NCBI GenBank assembly: GCA_917880885.1
Contig: OU862907.1
Span: forward strand, 72,659,072-72,723,071
DNA from: Limnephilus marmoratus
Taxonomy: Eukaryota; Arthropoda; Insecta; Trichoptera; Limnephilidae
Length of the DNA: 64,000 bases
Direction: 5' to 3'
Shown here: positions 57,010 to 64,000 of the stretch, in pieces
Layout of the letters: each line of letters begins with the position of its first letter
How positions within the stretch are numbered: the first letter of the stretch is position 1
Notes under the pieces: generated by a model
Database searches by the model: none
The model's input: only the letters and a program-made list of their open reading frames with translations
What the model was told of the DNA's origin: nothing
Program-made: the position numbers and the translations under genes

Positions 57010-57970
57010 CTCAGATTCTGATAAAGCGTGTTGATGTTATCATCATCCAGCTTTGTTGTAAATGATGAATTAATACTTTTAGGTAACGATCTACGTTTCC
57101 AGTTTTAGTTTATGTTTAAATGTTAATTTAATTAATTAATTAATGTTATTTTAAGGTTATATATCATCTAGGGTAGTGTTGGTCGTAGTATTCAAACGTG
57201 AAACGATTGTAAACGACGAAATATTACTTTTAGGTTATGATTTACGATTCCAGTACGTGTTAAAGATCGACATGGTGATTATTTTTCGTAAGTAGGTAGA
57301 TGGGTTATTTTGAGTAATTTATCGATTTGTTTAGTGTATGTTTGATTTATTGTAAATGAACAACCGATATCTCTAATTCCATCGAGTACTAACTAGTACC
57401 TCAAAATATTTTGTGACTATAAAATATTGATGGTTTGTTCTAAAAAGTGTTATCAGCGCTAGAATTAGACACTTCTGTTCAAAGATATCATTATTCAATA
57501 AACACCGATTGCAAAAAAACAGTTTGTTTACTGTTTTAATGTATAAGTTTCCTACAATCTAAATGTCATTTTGAGATTAATCATGTAATGACGCATATCA
57601 GAATTTTGGAAACATCTATAAAAATACATTATCTATAAGAATACGGATCTTATGAAACAGTTTCAAGGTCGGGCCAGACCATAGATTATAGATAGTAAAG
57701 TATTATTGTAAATTATAGAAAATAATGTTGCTTGTAAAGAAATCATTGCCAGCAATGAAAAATCTACGTTGCCATACCGATGTACCAAGCTTTGCCCGTG
57801 AACACCCCCCCTGCCGCGAGAAAAAATACTGCCTTTGACCGCAGCTATTGCTCCTGAACTCTTGGCGATTAATCGATTAATCATTCGATCATTTTTATGT
57901 ATCGATATAAGAATATCGATTATGTAAATGTATCGATTATTCCCATCACAGTTAGTATCGAATACAGTTC
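57010..57970. other. repeat debris, no gene
   Basis: Two diverged direct copies of a roughly 70-bp block (about 57045-57110 and 57185-57260; CTTTTAGGT, CGATTCCAG-type). Nothing coding recognised. Confidence 0.35.
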
Positions 57971-58520
57971 GATAAGGTACTGACACACATGCTCACAGAA
58001 TCCGGCTTATGAGCATGCTCTTTAATGAGTACGCTCCTGTCAAAAATAGTCAACTGTACACATTTGCTCAATAAGAGCAGGCTTGGTTTGAGCTTTCTCG
58101 TGAATGAGCGGGCTCAAAGCCAACATTTGAACACACATGCTATTTAATGAGCATGCTCATGTCAAATAATAAACGTCATCGTAAGTGTCAACTGTCAGTT
58201 CCATTCGCCAAGAACTAAACAAAGTGCTTAATCTTTTTGCTTGCAACGCAATTATTAATTATTTAAGAATCTTTTGACGAAAGAAAACAAAACGGTTGAT
58301 TTGGGTCCAAGATGTCAACGGTTATACAGTTACAAGGACATAATAGAGTCAGTTCCGAAAATTAAAAGATCGATTTGGGTTCGTAATTGGATCGCGAGAA
58401 GAGCAAACCTTGGAGCATTTGTTAGTAGAAATGCGATAAGAAGATGTCAACGGATATAAAAATTATTTACGAAAGCTTCCGCAGAAATTAGATGAGCTAC
58501 CTACTCTCTAAAATTACCAT
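57970..58520 (+). mobile_element. PIF/Harbinger-type fragment, 5' half
   Basis: Starts near GGTACTGACACACATGCTC, preceded by TAA. 58274-58459 encodes KRSIWVRNWIARRANLGAF, then in another frame EDVNGYKNYLRKLPQK, the Harbinger N-terminal pattern. It is cut at about 58520 by a hammerhead-family repeat; no right end. Confidence 0.7.
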
Positions 58521-58640
58521 CTGCCCTGATGGTGGACACTTTAGCGCTGTCTGAAACGTTGGCTAAAGAAGGAGGTAGCGCAACACGGCAAAATACCCCA
58601 AAAACAAATAACGAAAATACTTTCGGCCATGAAAATCTTA
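58521..58640 (+). repeat. hammerhead-family repeat, degenerate core
   Basis: CTGATGG replaces CTGATGA (58526-58532); helix II GGACA/TGTCT and GAAACGTTGGC are kept. Continues GCGCAACACGGCAAAATACC as in 52306-52494. The core mutation should abolish activity. Confidence 0.55.
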
Positions 58641-58724
58641 AAACGTATAATAATTATTATCTAACACCAGACCTGAGTCCTATACCACAAAACTTTACAA
58701 GTGGAGCGGAGATGAGATTTTTTT

Positions 58725-59055
58725 TTACATAAGCTCCACACAGGAGGCCCAGAGGAAAATAATTTCCCTCAGGGCCTATATCATCTTTGGGGATGCTTTA
58801 TGGAGAGGTTTTTTAAGGAAAGGAAGGAGAGGAGAGTTCTGGGAAGGAAAAGGGTTTAAGGGGTGGGTAGGAATCTGGGGTTCAGTGTGTCCCGGTCATC
58901 CGGGACCTAGACAAACCTTACCCCATGGACCCGGGAACCCCTGCTAAATCACCAAATGTAGCCAACCACTTGGGGTGACCTATGGCTGAGGTGTTGGTTA
59001 TCCAATAAAGGTTCCCGGGGTGGCAGTGACCATTCCCACCTCCCAAATTGTGGTG
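58725..59055 (-). repeat. LINE 3'-tail repeat copy
   Basis: Opens with T run then CTCCACACAGGAGGCCC (minus-strand tail end) and ends CATTCCCACCTCCCAAATTG. Most complete example of the tail block in the window. Confidence 0.75.
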
Positions 59056-59492
59056 TGGTGTGAGATGTGTCTTCTGAGCAATATGATTGATCAATTTTAT
59101 CACGTCTCTGTTTCACTCTGCTTAAGGCGAGACATAACCACGTTTATTGAGGGCTTGCCCGAGGCTCACAATTTAATTTATTACGGCGAATTCGTAATTG
59201 AATTATCATTTTTATTTCCATGCCTCACAAGGGATGCGAGTTATTTATATTTTAGATAAATAAAAACAGTACGTTGCCATCATTTTCTTTTTAACGTACG
59301 CCTTTAAAAAATTCTAATACGTTGTTCAACTAAAGTTAGCGTTGAGCACCAGATTTTATTTTTCAAGCCGATGAATTAATAACTTCAGGAGGTATTCATT
59401 TAGAAACATCTTAAATGTTAGTAACACGTTCTTCAGAATTAATTCATATGAACCCGGCGGAAAGGTGAAACCTCCAAGCCTGCTCGGGTGAA
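59056..59492. other. spacer, nothing recognised
   Basis: No supported gene; moderate GC in the first 100 bp. Confidence 0.35.
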
Positions 59493-59700
59493 TTCGACCG
59501 TACATCCGTCCAATACGCCGTGTCGCGGGTGCATATTTGTTTACACGCTTTCTTCACTTACGTCGTTAAGATTCCCACATTATTTTTCTTCTTCTTTTCT
59601 TTGATAGGGTAAATTCGATAGTAGTTCCGTCCAATACGCGGGTCGCGAGTCGCAATTTGTATACACGGCTTCTTTACTTAGGTCGTTAAGATTCTTAATA
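59493..59700 (+). repeat. two direct repeats, about 115-bp period
   Basis: GAATTCGACCGTACATCCGT...GTCGTTAAGATTC (59490-59573) recurs with changes at 59611-59693 (AAATTCGATAGTAGTTCCGT...GTCGTTAAGATTC). No coding potential. Confidence 0.65.
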
Positions 59701-59934
59701 TATTTGCTATAGTGTCATCTTAAGATAATTTATTTCAACCAAAGGTTCTACCAAAACCAATTTTTTTTTGTATTTGAAATAAAAAAAATCGCCATCTAGC
59801 GAGGGATTTAACACTAACAATGTCTCTCTCGCAAAAAATAAAGTTGGTTGTTTTCAGGTGGAAAAAAAATAATAAGCAGTAAATGTTGAATGAAACACTA
59901 GTATATATTGAATTATTTGGCGGGTATTTGATAA

Positions 59935-60007
59935 GCCCCCATAGCTCAGTGGTCAGAGCATTCGACCGGTAATCGGAAGGACACGGGTTCAAGTCCCGTT
60001 GGCGGCA
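59935..60007 (+). tRNA. tRNA-like sequence, apparent anticodon GGT
   Basis: Acceptor GCCCCCA/TGGCGGC (one C-C mismatch), D arm GCTC-AGTGGTCA-GAGC, anticodon stem TTCGA/TCGGA with loop CCGGTAA, variable AGGAC, T arm ACGGG-TTCAAGT-CCCGT. Loop position 33 is C instead of the near-universal U, so the anticodon (GGT, Thr) is doubtful. A short T run follows at about 60024. Could be a tRNA pseudogene or SINE head. Confidence 0.55.
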
Positions 60008-60140
60008 AGTATCTTATCTCTAAAGATTTTTCAATGTAAATGAGTGTTTCAGACTGACAATTATTGCTTATAATAATTGTTACCCTTTGTGCTATGCATA
60101 AAAATCTTGTCTAAACGTTAGTTTATAAATTAAAAAAATT

Positions 60141-60371
60141 ATGGTTCGAATATTGTATTTTGTATTTCAAATAAACGACTTGAACGTATATTGTATTTTA
60201 ATTACAGCAAAGCATGTATTTTTCCCAGACCGAGCTGTAGGAGATTCTTTGTACACATTATCAGCATTTCACAGGGTTGAAAAGTCTACTATAGCTAAAT
60301 TTATACCTGAAGTTTGTGCTGCAATATCTATGGCTTTGAAGGATTATATGCGGGTAAATAAAACACTATGA
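60141..60371 (+). pseudogene. PIF/Harbinger transposase fragment
   Basis: 76-codon frame with GDSLYTLSAFHRVEKSTIAK and FIPEVCAAISMALK, matching the HTH-like segment before the DDE domain of Harbinger transposases (pattern G-x-S-x-x-L-x-x-x-F-R-x-S-x-S-T-I). A TTACAG acceptor-like site precedes it. The catalytic domain does not follow. Confidence 0.7.
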
Positions 60372-61000
60372 ATATTTCAACTTTTTATTTAGTTGTAGAT
60401 ATCGTTGTTTGAACAAAAACGTATTATGATGGATTGAACATAAATGTACACAGTGTTTCAAATTCAGGATATTTTTATTAACCCTTCACTTTTGCATAAT
60501 GTAACATATTTGATATAATAAACAGGTTTTTTTTAAATTTCTTATTAATCCTGATCAGTTTTGTTAAAACGGTAAGGTTTTTACATTATTTCTGCATAAT
60601 TATTAGGCTGAAGAATTCCAATGCTTGAACGTAAACATATTACAATAGGTAATACTTACATAGTGTTTCAAAATCAGTATATTTATATTAACCACAAGAC
60701 CAGGACACTGGATCAAGATGGCCGGCGCTGAAGGCTGATGAGTATGGATAAAAAAAATCTAATAAGGTGCCAATTATGGCAAAATAGTGATCTGAAGAAA
60801 GAAAATATTATACTAAATACACACTGAAGTGCAAAAAACAGGTTCATCGCACATTGGGGAAAAGTATTGATGGGTAAAATAAGGCAAGAAAATTTTATAG
60901 TAAAAAATCATTAATATCCTTTGTTAAAAGTGCAACATTTCTAAGTACAGTGTATTGGTACTTATAATTAGAGAAGGTATAAAAACAAAGATTTTTTTTA
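60372..61000. other. AT-rich spacer with a short duplicated block
   Basis: CAGTGTTTCAAATTCAGGATAT (about 60453) is repeated in diverged form at about 60662. No gene recognised. Confidence 0.4.
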
Positions 61001-61437
61001 TTATTAATTTTTTAAACTTTATGAGTAAAATCTCAAATTATAATATTTAATTAAATGAAGACAATATTAGCGAAACTCAATCGAAATCTGGAGACAGAAA
61101 AATCAGAAAATAAAAGTGACCGAATTAATATGGTCCGTAGCTTAATCGGTAGAGCTGAACAGAACAGAAAAATCTGAACAGAAAACTGAACTAACAGAAA
61201 TAAAAACTGAACAAAAAAATCAGAAAATAAAAGTGACCGAATTAATATGGGTTCCGTAGCTTAATCGGTAGAGCTGTTTCCATGTAAGAAAAGGGTTCTG
61301 GGTTCGAGTCCCAGCGGAGCCAATATCTTTTCTGATTTTTCTGTCTCCAGATTTCGATTGAGTTTCGCTAATATTGTCTTCATTTAATTAAATATTATAA
61401 TTTGAGATTTTACTCATAAAGTTTAAAAAATTAATAA
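61001..61437. repeat. foldback with 110-bp perfect arms around tRNA-like copies
   Basis: Left arm 61001-61110 and right arm 61328-61437 are exact inverted repeats as read by eye. Between them are a truncated tRNA-like head (about 61130-61160) and a full one (61250-61321). The arms are the 3' tail of the tRNA-containing repeat, so two copies joined tail-outward. Confidence 0.85.
61250..61321 (+). tRNA. tRNA-like sequence, apparent anticodon TGT
   Basis: Acceptor GGTTCCG/CGGAGCC pairs throughout (one G-T), D stem GCTT/GAGC, anticodon stem GTTTC/GAAAA (outer pair mismatched) with loop CATGTAA, T arm CTGGG-TTCGAGT-CCCAG. TGT would be threonine, but loop position 33 is A, not U. Best folded of the four related copies; still possibly a pseudogene. 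Confidence 0.55.
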
Positions 61438-61509
61438 TAAATATTCATCCTAGACTTGCAGAAAAAGTCAATAGATGTCGCGTATTACAAATAAAATGGA
61501 TAAAGATTT

Positions 61510-61812
61510 ATCCAGACACTATCTAGATTGCATTTAGTTCGAGTTGAATCTTGTAATCATATATAAAGATAGCAGCCAATAATATGTGCGTTAAGTAAGT
61601 GAAGATAGTGTTGGTAGTTCTTAGTCGAAGTATGATACAGTTGAAAGTGACCGAATTAATATGGGTTCCGTAGCTTAATCGGTAGACTGTTTCCATGTAA
61701 GAAAAGGGTTCAGGGTTCGAGTCCGAGCGGAGCCAATATCTTTTCTGATTTTTCTGTCTCCAGATTTCGATTGAGTTTCGCTAATATTGTCTTCATTTAA
61801 TTAAATATTACA
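61510..61812 (+). repeat. tRNA-containing repeat, full unit
   Basis: Colinear with the minus-strand unit at 3380-3660. The tRNA-like core at 61664-61734 has lost one base in the D stem (GTAGACTG) and has C-to-G changes in the T arm, so it is a pseudogene. Tail ends in TTTAATTAAATATTA and a T run. Confidence 0.7.
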
Positions 61813-61832
61813 AAGATTTTTTTTTAAAATAA

Positions 61833-62049
61833 GGGCCAGTTGCTTCACAGAATTTAAACAATTCACCAAATTCCAATGTGAATTCTAAAATTCTGTGAAA
61901 GTTCTATTTTAGTTCTGTTATTAAATCAATATGGGCAAGTTATTCCATATAGCTGAAATAATAACAGAACTTGAGTAGAACCTCAACAGAACTTGAAAAT
62001 TAACTGTGAAATTTGATGAATTGTCCAAATTCTGCGAAACAACTGGCCC
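61833..62049. mobile_element. MITE with TAA duplication
   Basis: GGGCCAGTTGCTTCACAGAA at 61833 and its inverted counterpart ending at 62049 match over about 42 bp with few changes. TAA flanks both sides (61830-61832, 62050-62052), as for PIF/Harbinger-type MITEs. The interior repeats AGAACTT/AAGTTCT-type motifs. No ORF. Confidence 0.82.
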
Positions 62050-62389
62050 TAAAGAATAAACTAAATATAAACAAAATTAAAAGTGAATTACATTTAATTA
62101 TGAAATTTGATTATAATGATATATGTGTTGTAATATGTATAATATGAATGTTGTGTAGTTGGTGGATATGATCGCCGGCAGTTGAGATTGTAGAGCAGTC
62201 TGCTGCAGTTGCTGGAGGCTGGCTGCTGCAGAACGTGCACCTGAAAATAATAACAATGAAAGTAATTCAAAAGCAGTTTAAGTATTACGGGTATATTGTT
62301 TCGACATGTTGAATGGTGACGAGGGAATGGTATATGTGGGTATATCAATCAGTTAAGAATATTTTTTTTTACTATGTAGATTGTGTGAC

Positions 62390-64000
62390 TTTGTGTGTGT
62401 AATAGCTAAGTGAGTTTCTCTCGTCAGTGAATTAAAATTATTATTTGAAGCTTTCCATGAATCTAACCATTTAATAAATTTTTCCAAATATGCTACATTT
62501 TCTTCACAAGGTTTAAGAGAAAGTGGTTGTTGAAGGAGATTTCACAACCGTATTCCCTTGAATGGAGTTTTTTCATTGACAATATTCCACCATGTGCGAA
62601 TTAAATATATGAAATCAGCAGTAAAGTTGTTGCAAAATGGGGAATATTATGTTGCTCACCTAGAATCATCAATGCCTGTTGGAACAAATTCATTAAATAC
62701 ATTTGAACAAGCAAGCTGTCTTGTTTTGTCTTTCAAAGAACTTGGGCAAAGATATTTCATTGTTAATCCGTAAGCATACTTGACTAAATTTTTACATTCT
62801 GATTCATGAAGTCGTTTTATGGAAGAAAACGCAGCTATTGATTCTGGCGTATGATCTTCAAAGTGTGGAAATGATAATACTTGTTGAGTGTCTTTAAACG
62901 GGGGAGTGCTGAAATACATTATAGCTTTTCTATTAATGAAATTATTATCACTAACGGGGAGTATATGGACTACTACTTTATATCGAGAGAGTAAACTTTG
63001 AATCATAAAGACATGGGCAGTAGTAGCTGCGTTTTCACTAATGTAAGCTATTCCCAAAATGCTGCCTCCGCTGTAATCTAAATATGGCAATATGTGAATT
63101 TCATGTATCATCAATGTTACATTTAAATCGCTTTTCATTAACAAATTAAATTTTTGTTGCATAAACGACAAAAATTGAGTGTCACTCTGTTCATTTAGTG
63201 GGTTTGTATGAAACTTGGAGCAAACTCTTCTCAAAGTTCTAGGACGGGGAAACGTTAGATGATCTGAGCCTCGTAGAAATTTATATGAATGGGTTGAAAT
63301 AAGAATACTGCAAAACATGGTGAATATCTTGCAGCCCCTGATTTTCGATTTAATACTTAATTGTAATTGTTGCTAAAAATTGATTTTTTTTTGTTTTTTA
63401 GTATCGTCTGTTAATAAGTTATCAACTTCACTTAGTAAATGAACCACAGTTTCTAATAGTGTCTATAGCATTGTCAGAAACATTTTTGAAGGACTGAATT
63501 GATAATAAAATAGTATTAAGTTCATTGTAATTGTTTATTTGCTGTGGAAATGTTTTTTCACCTAATTGTTTTAATTCTACGCTTTCAACAAATAAACTCA
63601 ACTGTAAATTTATATCAACAACGGCAGATGCAATGACTTTTGGAAATGGAGTTGATGCAAGATAAAAAAAAAAACTAGGAAATTTCTTTTTTCACAGTAA
63701 TGCAATCAGTTGGGAAGTTATTTTTGTCAATGCAACCTAAAAAATCATTAAAAGTTGAAAAATGGTTCTGACATTAAAAGACTGCAATAGAAACTATGCT
63801 CTTTTCTACTGTTATTTGTAAATTAAGAAGTTATTTCCTGCTTTTCCTTCCGTCCACACTTTCTCAGGAGTCGCCGACAGGTAGGCTGGACAAATTGGCA
63901 GAATTGACGGGATAGCAAGTTTCACCCTCTTGCACTTCATTATGCATTGCTCTCCAATTTGTATGTTGGTGTGGACACTGGTTGTAACGATGTCCTCCTT
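62390..64000 (-). pseudogene. P-element-like THAP transposase, decayed, running off the right edge
   Basis: Minus strand. Near 63950-63840, CKRVKLAIPSILPICPAYLS resembles the end of a THAP domain. 63640-63410 is a linker (ending with a stop) and 63318-62656 an open 220-codon block: RGSDHLTFPRPRTLRRVCSK, LMIHEIHILPYLDYSGG and AHVFMIQSLLSRYKVVVHIL match P-type transposases. After stops near 62650, NNFTADFIYLIRTWWNIVN and FLEKF-like YLEKFIKWLDSW (to about 62400) give the C-terminal domain. The usual Asp of M-I-D-E-I-H is His, and several stops are present, so it is inactive. The 5' part is outside the window. Confidence 0.78.

Larger units (their letters stand above)
54597..57950. repeat. ATCGAT-rich repeat complex, probable hAT-type MITE with nested Harbinger elements
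   Basis: Left end AGCGATGGGAAATATCGAT (54598) and right end ATCGATTATTCCCATCAC (57932-57949) are roughly inverted. The interior repeats ATCGATT, CGATTCTCGC and TCGATGTC. An 85-bp unit is tandemly duplicated at about 54705-54875 (CTGACCAATCACA.CGCT). Two Harbinger-like elements are inserted (54877-55872, 55987-56767). The GATGGG terminus is common among hAT elements, but no 8-bp duplication was confirmed. Confidence 0.45.

Overview
This is a 64-kb piece of an AT-rich eukaryotic nuclear genome, almost certainly an insect or another arthropod. Genes have GT-AG introns. Most of the window is transposable-element sequence of families typical of insects: hAT, piggyBac, pogo/Tc1-mariner, PIF/Harbinger, P-like, Helitron-like, Ty3/gypsy, several LINE lineages and Penelope-like elements. 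No order can be assigned from the sequence alone.

The likely host genes are two paralogous three-exon C2H2 zinc-finger genes on the + strand: gene A (5084-7876) and gene B (31892-36311). In each, exons 1 and 2 encode two copies of one short acidic module with SUMO-consensus-like motifs, and exon 3 encodes a tandem array of near-identical 28-residue fingers. More pieces of the family lie at 1539-1907, 7877-8075, 36265-36980 and 40280-41645. Genes A and B and their flanks look like an old segmental duplication (about 3.9-11.6 kb versus 20.1-40.0 kb), with the second copy expanded by later insertions.

Layout: 1-3 kb, two copies of a hAT element that has captured a zinc-finger fragment; 3.4 kb, a tRNA-like repeat; 4-8 kb, gene A; 8-11.3 kb, LINE debris; 13-15.3 kb, a pogo-like element with TA duplication; 15.4-17.4 kb, a piggyBac-like element split by a LINE; 20.2-21.2 kb, a hAT MITE; 22.2-30.6 kb, a complete young Ty3/gypsy element; 31.9-37 kb, gene B with a LINE in intron 1; 37-42.9 kb, LINE pieces, a zinc-finger pseudogene and a Penelope-like fragment; 43.2-48.9 kb, a LINE interrupted by another LINE; 50.3-54.5 kb, a TIR-bounded insertion carrying THAP exons and the last two exons of a METTL9-like gene; 54.6-62 kb, several PIF/Harbinger-type elements, tRNA-like repeats and foldbacks; 62.4-64 kb, a decayed P-element-like THAP transposase running off the right edge.

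Most notable: (1) hammerhead-ribozyme-like cores at several places, one beside a GIY-YIG (Penelope) coding remnant and one pair in a 206-bp-arm inverted repeat; (2) finger arrays whose differences concentrate at the DNA-contact positions; (3) gene-fragment capture by DNA transposons; (4) an A-AAA-AAC frameshift signal with downstream stems at the gypsy gag stop codon.
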